Source: UBA668 sp046052275
GTDB lineage: Bacteria > Actinomycetota > Acidimicrobiia > Acidimicrobiales > Ilumatobacteraceae
Length of the DNA stretch: 28,058 bases
Direction of reading: 5' to 3'
NCBI GenBank assembly: GCA_046052275.1
Contig: JBJOMQ010000009.1
Coordinates: 1-28,058, forward strand
Part shown: one piece after another, positions 14,470 through 21,699 of the stretch
Position numbering within the stretch: the stretch's first letter is position 1
How the letters are laid out: the number at the start of each line of letters is the position of its first letter
Position numbers and translations under genes: made by a program
The notes under the pieces: generated by a model
What the model was told of the DNA's origin: nothing
The model's database searches: none
What the model saw: the letters and a program-made list of their open reading frames with translations, nothing else

Positions 14470-15318
14470 TCAGCGTTCGATGTCGCGGTGCCCGACGCGG
14501 ACAGCGTGTCCGATCAGGCGAAGTCGCCGGGCGATCTCCTCGGCAATGGCCACGCTGCGGTGCCGGCCACCGGTGCAGCCGACGGCCACCGTCAGATAGG
14601 TGCGTCCCTCATCCTCGTACGCCGGCAGCAGGCTGGTCATCATCCCCTCGAAGTGCTCGAGGAAGTCGGCCGCAGGGCCACTGCCCAGTACGAAGTCGCG
14701 CACGGCAGCGTCACGGCCCGTGAGTGGGCGGAGGGCCTCGTCCCAGTGCGGATTGGGAAGGAATCTCAGGTCCATCACGATGTCGGCGTCCATCGGCAGC
14801 CCGTGCTTGTATCCGAAGCTCTCGACGGCGAGGTGCATTCGCCGGGCGTCGTCGACGGCGTCGAACGCAGCGAGCAGCTTGGCCTTGAGCTGGTGCACGT
14901 TCAGGTCGGTGGTGTCGATGACGAGGTCGGCGGCCGATTTCACCGGTTCGAGCTGCCGGCGCTCGAGATCGATTGCCTCCACCAGCCCGTCGGCCTCGCC
15001 GTCGAGGGGGTGCTTGCGCCTGGTGGCGTCGTAGCGCTTCACCAGCATCGGCGTCGAGGAATCGAGGTACAGCAGCCTGACCCGGTGCCCGGCGCCGCGC
15101 AGGGCTGCGACGCGCGGCAGGAGCTCGACATGCTGGCGGCCCGCCACCAGCGCCAGCTGGCCGATCCCGCTGCCCGGCTTGCTGACCAGCTCGACGATGG
15201 TGTCGACGAGCTCGGTGGGCAGATTGTCGATCACGTACCAGCCGAGGTCCTCGAGCACGGCTGCGGCCGCCGACCGCCCGGCACCCGACATGCCGGTGAT
15301 CAGCAGGATGTCAGCCAT
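14470..15318 (-). CDS. rapZ: RapZ/YvcJ-family nucleotide-binding protein
   Basis: 282 aa P-loop protein. In enterobacteria RapZ is an RNase adaptor controlling amino-sugar synthesis; in Gram-positives YvcJ binds and hydrolyses nucleotides, and its role in actinobacteria is less clear. Walker A is GMSGAGRS (9-16), with Arg replacing Lys, as is common in actinobacterial members. DLGWYVIDNLP follows at the usual place. The C-terminal domain carries DADIVMDLRFLPNPHW and VGCTGGRHRSV, both family signatures. The ATG at 15318 lies 19 bp after the methyltransferase stop, and TACGAT sits 7 nt before it, so it may have its own leaderless promoter. yvcK and whiA, which usually follow rapZ, are absent: the next gene downstream is gap. 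Confidence 0.93.
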   Translation of the reverse strand: MADILLITGMSGAGRSAAAAVLEDLGWYVIDNLPTELVDTIVELVSKPGSGIGQLALVAGRQHVELLPRVAALRGAGHRVRLLYLDSSTPMLVKRYDATRRKHPLDGEADGLVEAIDLERRQLEPVKSAADLVIDTTDLNVHQLKAKLLAAFDAVDDARRMHLAVESFGYKHGLPMDADIVMDLRFLPNPHWDEALRPLTGRDAAVRDFVLGSGPAADFLEHFEGMMTSLLPAYEDEGRTYLTVAVGCTGGRHRSVAIAEEIARRLRLIGHAVRVGHRDIER

Positions 15319-15325
15319 CGCCGCG

Positions 15326-15331
15326 ATCGTA
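15326..15331 (-). promoter_or_regulatory. Possible -10 box of rapZ
   Basis: TACGAT on the minus strand ends 7 nt before the rapZ ATG (15318), in the short gap after the methyltransferase gene. It fits the leaderless pattern but may be backed up by read-through. Confidence 0.35.
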
Positions 15332-15337
15332 CGACGG

Positions 15338-16069
15338 TCAGCGCTTCCGGGCGCGGAGGTACAGCAGGCGCGGCACCGTGCTCGCAGCGGCGTACTCCTC
15401 GGCTCGTGCAAGAAAGCCATCCGGAGGTGATGGCTCGTCCATCCGCTCGATGAACAGGCCGTGTGCGGCGAGCGCATTCACGTACCGGCCGAGCGGCCGG
15501 TGGACGAAGGGGATGAACACGCCCTTCTCGACCTCCTCGAGCGTCTCGTCCTCGACGAGGTAGGGGCCGATGCGCCAGTACTGCTCGGGCGGGTCGAGCA
15601 CCTGGTCGTCGATCCAGCCGCTGCCTGGCGTCTGCAGCAGCGGATGGTTGAGGAAGAAGCAGAACCTGCCGCCGTCCACCAGCACCCTCGCCACCTCGGC
15701 GATCGCGGCGTCGACGTCGCGGATGTGCTCGAACACCAGGCATGCGACAACAGCGTCGAATGTGCGGTCCCCGAACGGCAGTGCGGCCGCACCAGCCTGC
15801 GCCACGCTGCTACCCCGCTCGGCGGCGACACGTACGCAGTTCCACGTGGGGTCGATGCCCACCGTCGTGGCGCCCAGGCGTGTAGCGAGGCGGCTCACCT
15901 GGCCATCGCCGCAGCCGACGTCGAGCACCGTGCCTGCGCCGGCGAGTTCCCGGGCTGCCATCGGAAGGATCTGCTCCTCGTACTCGGGATCGGCGCCGTC
16001 GGTGAACCCGTCGATCCACCAGCCCGCATGCTGCTCCCAGGCGCTGCCGTCCGGCCGCTCGTCTGCCAC
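15338..16069 (-). CDS. Class I SAM-dependent methyltransferase, substrate unknown
   Basis: 243 aa from GTG 16069. The Rossmann-type SAM-binding motif I is TVLDVGCGDG (47-56), the motif II acidic residue is D73 in VGIDPTWN, and FDAVVACLVFEHIRDVD (104-120) is the UbiE/Methyltransf_11-type stretch. The C-terminal half contains WRIGPYLVEDETLEEVEKGV and HRPLGRYVNAL, typical of small-molecule methyltransferases of this group; the substrate cannot be deduced. The start is supported by TACGCT 6 nt upstream. It is divergent from the cupin gene (74 bp) and 19 bp before rapZ. Confidence 0.85.
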   Translation of the reverse strand: MADERPDGSAWEQHAGWWIDGFTDGADPEYEEQILPMAARELAGAGTVLDVGCGDGQVSRLATRLGATTVGIDPTWNCVRVAAERGSSVAQAGAAALPFGDRTFDAVVACLVFEHIRDVDAAIAEVARVLVDGGRFCFFLNHPLLQTPGSGWIDDQVLDPPEQYWRIGPYLVEDETLEEVEKGVFIPFVHRPLGRYVNALAAHGLFIERMDEPSPPDGFLARAEEYAAASTVPRLLYLRARKR

Positions 16070-16075
16070 GCACCG

Positions 16076-16081
16076 AGCGTA
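16076..16081 (-). promoter_or_regulatory. Probable -10 box of the methyltransferase gene
   Basis: TACGCT on the minus strand ends exactly 6 nt before the GTG at 16069, implying a leaderless transcript. Confidence 0.45.
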
Positions 16082-16131
16082 CGGCGATGGGGCCAGCGCG
16101 AGGCGGTTCGCCGGCCACTGCAGAGGCTCCG

Positions 16132-16137
16132 TAGTCT
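16132..16137 (+). promoter_or_regulatory. Probable -10 box of the cupin gene
   Basis: TAGTCT ends 6 nt before the ATG at 16144. With a typical start point about 7 nt downstream, the first transcribed base would be the A of the ATG. Confidence 0.45.
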
Positions 16138-16143
16138 CACCTC

Positions 16144-16506
16144 ATGACGATCAGCTTCCGTGCCCTCGAGATCCCCGCCGCCGACCTCGCTGAGAAGCCG
16201 CTCGGCCAGCCATCGGCCGAGCCCCTGTCGGGCGAGATCCTCACCCGGGCGAAGGTGTTCCTCGACAATCCCACCGTCACTGCCGGCACGTGGGAGTGCG
16301 AGCCGGGCGCATCGCGGTGGGAGTTCACCACGCGCGGCGAGGTCATCTACGTGCTGAAGGGGCGGATGACGGTGCACGAGGACGGCGGCGAGCCGGTCGA
16401 GCTCACCGCTGGCTCGAGCTGCATCTTCCCTGTCGGCTGGAAGGGCGTGTGGACCGTGCACGAGACGCTCCGCAAGGTGTTCACCGTGTACCGCGAGCCG
16501 AAGTGA
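16144..16506 (+). CDS. Cupin-fold protein (Cupin_3/DUF861 type)
   Basis: 120 aa single-domain cupin. The signature is TWECEPGASRWEFTTRGEVI (49-68), followed by YVLKGRMTVHEDGG, AGSSCIFPVGWKGVWTV and a closing RKVFTVY. This matches the Cupin_3 group that includes ureidoglycine aminohydrolase-like and ethanolamine-utilisation-type proteins. The classical metal-binding GX5HXH is not present, so metal use and activity are open. Its stop overlaps the GTG of the downstream oxidoreductase (GTGA), so the two are translationally coupled and may act together. A leaderless promoter precedes it. Confidence 0.88.
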   Translation: MTISFRALEIPAADLAEKPLGQPSAEPLSGEILTRAKVFLDNPTVTAGTWECEPGASRWEFTTRGEVIYVLKGRMTVHEDGGEPVELTAGSSCIFPVGWKGVWTVHETLRKVFTVYREPK

Positions 16507-17408
16507 AGTTCTCGCTCTGGCCCTCGAATGGGCGCTCGTGGGACGAGACGCTCGAGCTCGCTCACTGGGCTGAGCAGTCGGGTCTCGACGGCTTCTGGTA
16601 CGCCGATCACCTCATGCCGTTCCGGATCGGCGGCGTGGCGGATCCGGGAGACGCGCACGAATGCTGGACGATCCTCACCGCCGTCGGTGCCCTGGTGCCT
16701 CGGGTGCGGCTGGTCTCGATGGTCTCGCCGGTCACCATCCACCACCCCGTCGTCCTCGCAAAGCGAGCAGTGACCGCCGATCACGTGTCGGGCGGACGGG
16801 CCGTGCTCGGCCTCGGCGCAGGCTGGCAGGAGAACGAGCACGTCGCCTACGGCTTCGATCTCCCGGCCCCGCGTCAGCGCGTCGACCGATTCGCCGAGGC
16901 GATCGAAGTGGTCCAGCGACTGCTTCGCTCCCAGCCCGGCGAGTCGGTCCGATTCGCGGGCAGCACCTTTCCGCTTGCGGAGGCACCGCTGGCTCCGCGC
17001 CCCGTTGGCGATCGCCTGCCGGTACTCGTCGGAACCGGCAGTCCCCGAATGCTGCGACTCACTGCCCGCTGGGCCGACGAGTGGAACACCTGGGGCGATC
17101 CCGACCAGGTACGCGTCCGCACCGAGTCGTTCCTCGCCGCATGCGACCGTGAGGGACGCGATCCGTCGACGCTGCGCCGCTCGGTGCAGGCCCTCATCTT
17201 CCTCGACGGCGGACCGCCAGGTGAGCAGCCAGTTGCCGGCCGAAGCCTGGTCGGCACGTCAGGTGCGCTGGTCGAGTTGCTGCAGCGGTACGCCGACCAG
17301 GGTGTTGACGAGTTCGCCATCCCCGACTTCAACCTCGGGTCGACCCACGCCGAGCGCATGGACGTACTCGAGCGACTGCGCACCGAGGTCCTCCCGCACG
17401 TGCGCTGA
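16503..17408 (+). CDS. Luciferase-like oxidoreductase, probably F420-dependent (Rv1855c-like)
   Basis: 301 aa TIM-barrel enzyme of the luciferase-like monooxygenase superfamily. It starts at GTG 16503, which overlaps the cupin stop. Residues near the N-terminus (GLDGFWYADHLMPF) and the block VLGLGAGWQENEHVAYGF are hallmarks of the Rv1855c-like F420 group; ECWTILTAVGALVPRVRL, and LPVLVGTGSPRMLRLTARWADEWN in the second half, also fit. It would transfer hydride from reduced F420 (or FMN) to an unknown substrate. The pairing with a cupin by overlapping codons suggests one small pathway. Its 3' end forms a hairpin with the convergent uvrC end. Confidence 0.9.
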   Translation: MKFSLWPSNGRSWDETLELAHWAEQSGLDGFWYADHLMPFRIGGVADPGDAHECWTILTAVGALVPRVRLVSMVSPVTIHHPVVLAKRAVTADHVSGGRAVLGLGAGWQENEHVAYGFDLPAPRQRVDRFAEAIEVVQRLLRSQPGESVRFAGSTFPLAEAPLAPRPVGDRLPVLVGTGSPRMLRLTARWADEWNTWGDPDQVRVRTESFLAACDREGRDPSTLRRSVQALIFLDGGPPGEQPVAGRSLVGTSGALVELLQRYADQGVDEFAIPDFNLGSTHAERMDVLERLRTEVLPHVR

Positions 17409-17428
17409 CTGACGGGGAGTCGGTCAGC
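17404..17428. terminator. Hairpin between the convergent oxidoreductase and uvrC genes (bidirectional terminator candidate)
   Basis: GCTGACTGAC (17404-17413) pairs with GTCGGTCAGC (17419-17428): ten pairs, one of them G-U, around the loop GGGGA. Each arm contains the stop codon of one of the two genes. There is no T-run on either side, so termination is not certain. Confidence 0.4.
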
Positions 17429-19373
17429 CGTCGCCGGCCGGCGGATGGAACTTGGCGTGCACTGCAGCGGCGACGTCGTCGGGCAGGAACGACAGCGCCC
17501 GAAGGTCGTCGAGCGAGGCCCGCTTGACCGCGTTCACCCCTCCGAGTGCCTTCAGCAGCTTCTGCCGGCGCGCATCGCCGAGACCGGGAATGCCGTCGAG
17601 TGCGCTCGTCGTCATCCGCTTACCCCTGAGTTCGCGGTGGAACCGATTCGCGAAGCGATGGGCCTCATCGCGGACTCGCTGCAGCATGAACAGCGCATCG
17701 CTGCCGCGAGGCACCTCGACGGGCGACGGCCGTCCGGGCACGAACACCTCCTCGAATCGCTTCGCAAGCGAGGCCACCGGGATCTCGTCGGCTAGTCCGA
17801 GCGCTGCGACGACTCGCTCGGCGACTGCCAGCTGACCCTTCCCACCGTCGACGAGCAGCAGTTGCGGCGGGTAGGCGAACTTCCGGCGTCGCGCCGCCGG
17901 GCGCTGTCCCGTTGGCGGCGGCACGCCCGCCGGATCGGCCGCATCCGGATCTGCGGCCGACTCGAGCTCAGTGTCGAGTGGTGCGTCGCGCTCGTCGAGG
18001 TACGCCTGCAGCCGTCTCGTGAGCACTTCCTCCATGGCGGCGTAGTCGTCGTTGCCGTCAACCGTCCGAACCTTGAAGCGCCGGTACTCGCGGGGGTTCG
18101 GCATGCCGTCCTCGAGTACCACCATGCTCCCCACATAATCGGTGCCCTGCAGGTGCGCCATGTCGTAGCACTCGATGCGCAGCGGGGCCTCCGGCAGGCC
18201 GAGCAGGTCCTGCAGTTCGGTCAGCGCCCGGCTGCGCGCGTTGTGGTCGCTCGCCCGGCGAAGGCGATGGCGGACGAACTCCTCCGTGGCATTGCGGGTG
18301 ACGGTCTCGTGCAGCGAGCGCTTGTCGCCACGCTGCGGCACCCGCACCTGCACCCTGCTGCCCCGCATCGCCGAGAGCCAGTCCTCGTACGTGTCGGCCG
18401 ACTCCGGCTCACACGGCACGAGCACCTGCTTCGGGATGCCGAGCGGCGGATCATCGCCGTAGAGCGACTCGAGGATCCGGTCGACGAGCCCGCCGGCGGT
18501 GAGCGCCTCGACCTTGTCGAGCACGAACCCGCGCCGGCCGACCACCCGGCCCTTGCGGACGAAGAACACCTGCACTGCGGCCTCGAGGTCGTCATCAGCC
18601 AGGCCGACGACGTCGAGGTCCTCGCTGCGCTCGGCCACCATCTGCTGCTTCTCGATCGCCTTGCGCACGGCGAGGAGACGGTCGCGCACGCGCGCTGCCC
18701 GCTCGTACTCGAGCGCAGCCGATGCTGCGGCCATCTCGGCCTCGAGACGGCCGACGATCTCGTCGGTGTCGCCATCGAGGAACTCGCACAGTTCGGCCAC
18801 CAGGGCTCGGTAGCGCTCCTCGTCGATCTCTCCGACACATGGCCCAGCGCACTTCTCGATGTGGAACAGCAGGCACGGCCGTCGGAGCCGCTGGTGCTCG
18901 TTGAACTTGCCCTGGCTGCAGGTGCGCACCGGAAAGCTGCGCAGCAGCAGGTCGAGCGTGTCGCGGATGGCATAGGCGTGCGCGTAGGGGCCGAAGTAGC
19001 GGGTGCCCTTCCGCTTGCGGCCGCGCATCACCATCGCCCTGGGGAACTGCTCGTCGAGCGTGACGGCGAGGAAGGGGTAGCTCTTGTCGTCTCGCAGTCG
19101 CACGTTGAACCGCGGCCGGTGCTCCTTGATGAGGCTGTACTCGAGCATCAGCGCCTCGACCTCGTTGCGCACCTCGATCCACTCCACCGATGTCGCGGTG
19201 GCCACCATCTGCGCAGTGCGCGGATGCAGGTGGCGGGCGTCCTGGAAATAGCTCGACAGCCGCTGGCGCAGGCTCGACGCCTTGCCGACGTAGATCACCC
19301 GCCCGTCGCGGTCCCTGAACTGGTAGGAACCCGGCGAATCGGGGATCGTGCCCGCAGGCGGTCGCTCGACCAT
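17424..19373 (-). CDS. uvrC: UvrABC system protein C (excision nuclease subunit)
   Basis: 649 aa. It makes both cuts beside a DNA lesion after loading by UvrA and UvrB. The N-terminal GIY-YIG nuclease (about 12-91) has GSYQF, IYVGK, R36/R38 and E78. Four cysteines at C152, C167, C175 and C179 match those reported to hold an Fe-S cluster in E. coli UvrC. The UVR helix pair (203-243) contacts UvrB. The RNase H-like nuclease has D404 in ECYDMAH, D509 in LVDGGKGQ and the conserved H572 in DEAHRFA. A C-terminal HhH pair (about 592-640) binds DNA. A Pro/Ala-rich insert (460-498) lies in the RNase H part, as in other actinobacteria. TAGGCT lies 9 nt before the ATG. Confidence 0.97.
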   Translation of the reverse strand: MVERPPAGTIPDSPGSYQFRDRDGRVIYVGKASSLRQRLSSYFQDARHLHPRTAQMVATATSVEWIEVRNEVEALMLEYSLIKEHRPRFNVRLRDDKSYPFLAVTLDEQFPRAMVMRGRKRKGTRYFGPYAHAYAIRDTLDLLLRSFPVRTCSQGKFNEHQRLRRPCLLFHIEKCAGPCVGEIDEERYRALVAELCEFLDGDTDEIVGRLEAEMAAASAALEYERAARVRDRLLAVRKAIEKQQMVAERSEDLDVVGLADDDLEAAVQVFFVRKGRVVGRRGFVLDKVEALTAGGLVDRILESLYGDDPPLGIPKQVLVPCEPESADTYEDWLSAMRGSRVQVRVPQRGDKRSLHETVTRNATEEFVRHRLRRASDHNARSRALTELQDLLGLPEAPLRIECYDMAHLQGTDYVGSMVVLEDGMPNPREYRRFKVRTVDGNDDYAAMEEVLTRRLQAYLDERDAPLDTELESAADPDAADPAGVPPPTGQRPAARRRKFAYPPQLLLVDGGKGQLAVAERVVAALGLADEIPVASLAKRFEEVFVPGRPSPVEVPRGSDALFMLQRVRDEAHRFANRFHRELRGKRMTTSALDGIPGLGDARRQKLLKALGGVNAVKRASLDDLRALSFLPDDVAAAVHAKFHPPAGDG

Positions 19374-19382
19374 GGTGCTCCG

Positions 19383-19388
19383 AGCCTA
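19383..19388 (-). promoter_or_regulatory. Possible uvrC -10 box
   Basis: TAGGCT on the minus strand ends 9 nt before the uvrC ATG, so the leader would be absent or only a few bases. No CGAAC-N4-GTTCG operator was found in this gap. Confidence 0.35.
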
Positions 19389-19459
19389 TGGCGGCCACCG
19401 TGCGCGCGGCCGCTGGTGCGGTGCTCGGGGCACGACCGGAGCAGTCGTCCGGCGGCGGG

Positions 19460-19465
19460 TAACGT
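19460..19465 (+). promoter_or_regulatory. Possible -10 box of the rhomboid-like gene
   Basis: TAACGT ends 8 nt before the ATG at 19474. It diverges from the uvrC promoter across a 100-bp gap. Confidence 0.35.
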
Positions 19466-19473
19466 GGCGTCCG

Positions 19474-20340
19474 ATGGCCGGGCGGTTCTCACTCTCCTTC
19501 CCTGGTCGGCGCGACGAGGACGACCCCTGGTTCAACATCGGCGGCCTCGCCGTCACCACGTCGGTGCTGGTCCCGCTGCTGTGCGTCATGTCGATGTTCG
19601 TGTGGGCCGTCAGCCCATCGCTCCTCGTCCCATTCGTTCTCTACCCGGGCGACATTGCCGGTGGACAGGTCTGGCGGCTCGTCACGTGGCCTCTCGCCAA
19701 CGGTCCCGACTTCTGGACGGTTCTCCTGCTGGCGATGCTCTGGTACTTCGGGCGCGAACTCGAGCGGATGGTCGGCAGGCGTCGCTACGCCACGCTGATG
19801 GTGCTGCTCGCTGTCGTGCCCGGGATCGTCGCCTCCATCGCCGGTGTCGAGATGGCCGGCATCCGTCCAGTCGAGATCGCTGTCTTCTGCATCTTCTGCG
19901 CGCAGTTCCCCGACGTGAGGTTCTGGGGGGCAGTGCCCGCCTGGGTGTTCGCCCTGGTCATCGTCGGAATCGAAGCCCTCCTGCTGGTCGGCAGTCGCCA
20001 GGGCGGCGGCCTGCTGGTGCTGATCGCCTCGCTCGCCACTGCGGCGCTCGTGTCGCGCCGCTACGGACTGCTCGCTGCGTACGCATGGATCCCGCAGTTC
20101 GGCTCGCCGAGCGGCGACGGTCGCCCCCGTCGGAGGCAGAAGCGCTCGTCGTCGAAGCGGTCGGGCGGCCAATCTGTCGTGCAGGGCCCGTGGGAGCAGC
20201 CGTCGCAGGGACTCTCCGCTGCCGAGCAACTCGAACTCGACGGCCTGCTCGACAAGACCAGCGCCGGCGGTCTCGATTCGCTGTCGAGGGCCGAGAAGGC
20301 ACGCCTGAACGAACTCAGCAAGAAGCTCCGCTCGCGCTGA
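19474..20340 (+). CDS. Rhomboid-fold membrane protein, probably without protease activity
   Basis: 288 aa. After the cytosolic start MAGRFSLSFPGRRDEDDPWF come about six membrane helices. The loop GGQVWRLVTWPLAN and the following LWYFGRELERMVGRRRY match the rhomboid L1 region and second helix. Where active rhomboids have GxSG with the catalytic serine, this protein reads AGIRPVEIAVFC, and no histidine is seen in the later helix. It is therefore likely a pseudoprotease that binds membrane proteins rather than cutting them. The C-terminal soluble tail has a basic Ser-rich linker and then LDGLLDKTSAGGLDSLSRAE, like the DUF6576 helical tail of actinobacterial rhomboids. It is convergent with the MFS gene (12 bp). 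Confidence 0.75.
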   Translation: MAGRFSLSFPGRRDEDDPWFNIGGLAVTTSVLVPLLCVMSMFVWAVSPSLLVPFVLYPGDIAGGQVWRLVTWPLANGPDFWTVLLLAMLWYFGRELERMVGRRRYATLMVLLAVVPGIVASIAGVEMAGIRPVEIAVFCIFCAQFPDVRFWGAVPAWVFALVIVGIEALLLVGSRQGGGLLVLIASLATAALVSRRYGLLAAYAWIPQFGSPSGDGRPRRRQKRSSSKRSGGQSVVQGPWEQPSQGLSAAEQLELDGLLDKTSAGGLDSLSRAEKARLNELSKKLRSR

Positions 20341-20365
20341 GCGACGGCTGCCTCAGGCGGCGAGC
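20330..20365. terminator. Imperfect hairpin between the convergent rhomboid-like and MFS genes
   Basis: GCTCGC (20330-20335) pairs with GCGAGC (20360-20365), and CTGAG (20337-20341) with CTCAG (20352-20356), with bulged bases between and a 10-nt loop. Both TGA stop codons lie in the inner stem. There is no T-run, so a role in bidirectional termination is only possible. Confidence 0.3.
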
Positions 20366-21615
20366 GCCGTCGATGGCCTACTGCGCAGGAGGTGCACGTA
20401 GGCCAGTACCAGCAGTAGGCCGGCCGCCACGGTGGCCGCGTCCGCCAGCAGGTGGTAGCCCCAGGCCTGCTTGATGAACCCTGACGAGAATGCCGCAATC
20501 CCCCCACAGAAGCTCATCGTGAGGTCGGCGGTGCCCTGCACCTCGACTCGCGACTCGGCCGGCACCGCGCTCGTGAGGATGCTCGAGCCGGCGATGAGGC
20601 CGATGTTCCATCCGAGGCCCAGCAGGAACAGGCCTGCGAAGATCATCCCCGGCACGTAGCCCGCCACCACCGTCACCACCGTGCCGGCACCGAGCACGAC
20701 GGCGCCGGTCATGACGGCACGTATCTGCCCGACGCGGGCGACGAACCGGCCGACCAGTGGGGCGAACGCATACATGCCCACGATGTGCAGGGCGATGACA
20801 TACGCAGAGAGATCGCTGTGGTCGTGGTCCTTCATGTGCGGTGGCGTCATCGTCATCACCGCCACCATCGCCGCCTGCGACACCACCATGGCTACGAGGC
20901 CCAGTGGGGCGAGCGGACTGCGAGCGATCACGCCGGCGGAGAGGCGCACCTGCCGCAGCGGGCGAACTCGCTCGGCGGTCGGATCCAGTTGCCCGTTCAC
21001 CGCCAGCGGGTCGGGGCGCAGGCGCGACCACACGACGACTGCGGAAATGACCAAGAGCAGCGACGCGAATGCGAATGGGCCGACGAGATCGTCGAGACCG
21101 AGCCAGCGTCCGAGCCGTTTCTCCTGCGGAGTCAGCATCGGTCCGAATGCCGCACCAAGCGTGCCCACCCACACGATTGCCGCAATGGCGGTTGCCTTCT
21201 TGCCGTCAGGTGCCAGGTCGGCAGCGACATAGCGGCCCTGCAGGGTCGCTGCCTGGGCGCCGCCGAAGAGCACCATCCCGACGACGAACAAGGCGACGAC
21301 ATGCACCTGGCCGCCGATTCCCGCCACGGCCGCCCCGGCGGCGCCGAGGCCGAAGGCGAGCACGAGGCCTGGGCGCCGGCCGCGTCGGCGCATGTACGCC
21401 GCCAGTGGAACAGCGAGGAACGCCGAGCCGAGCGTGAACGCGGCGCTGCCGATGCCAGCGAGGCGGTCGCTGCCGAGCAGGTCGCTGGCCAGCAGTGTCA
21501 CGACCGCGACGACACCGGCCACGGCCGCCTGCCCCGGAACCTGGGCCAGTCGCAGCGTGGTGATGGTCCGCCGCTGCAGGCGGTCGAGTTCGGCGTCGTC
21601 AATCACGGCAGTCAC
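20353..21615 (-). CDS. Major facilitator superfamily transporter, substrate unknown
   Basis: 420 aa with about 12 predicted membrane helices, the normal size for MFS. The helix 2-3 loop reads AAYMRRRGRRPGL, a form of MFS motif A. A His/Asp-rich loop MTPPHMKDHDHSDLSAYVI opens the second half and matches a set of actinobacterial drug-efflux-like MFS proteins. Substrate is unknown; efflux is inferred from subfamily look only. The start is uncertain: GTG 21615 is preferred because GACGAT lies 6 nt upstream (one base off TANNNT), while GTG 21648 would add 11 residues. It lies between uvrA and the rhomboid-like gene and is not obviously linked to repair. Confidence 0.85.
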   Translation of the reverse strand: MTAVIDDAELDRLQRRTITTLRLAQVPGQAAVAGVVAVVTLLASDLLGSDRLAGIGSAAFTLGSAFLAVPLAAYMRRRGRRPGLVLAFGLGAAGAAVAGIGGQVHVVALFVVGMVLFGGAQAATLQGRYVAADLAPDGKKATAIAAIVWVGTLGAAFGPMLTPQEKRLGRWLGLDDLVGPFAFASLLLVISAVVVWSRLRPDPLAVNGQLDPTAERVRPLRQVRLSAGVIARSPLAPLGLVAMVVSQAAMVAVMTMTPPHMKDHDHSDLSAYVIALHIVGMYAFAPLVGRFVARVGQIRAVMTGAVVLGAGTVVTVVAGYVPGMIFAGLFLLGLGWNIGLIAGSSILTSAVPAESRVEVQGTADLTMSFCGGIAAFSSGFIKQAWGYHLLADAATVAAGLLLVLAYVHLLRSRPSTALAA

Positions 21616-21699
21616 CGGCGCATCGTCACAGACGCGATCGGCCGTCACCGGTACCGCCGTGCGGCGCCAGGCAGAGGCGACCGACTGCTGGCCGTGCGA

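Noticed and set aside
15250..15318. RapZ Walker A with Arg instead of Lys as a sign of inactivity
   Set aside because: GRS/GRT at this position is common in actinobacterial members of the family, so it is not a defect specific to this gene.
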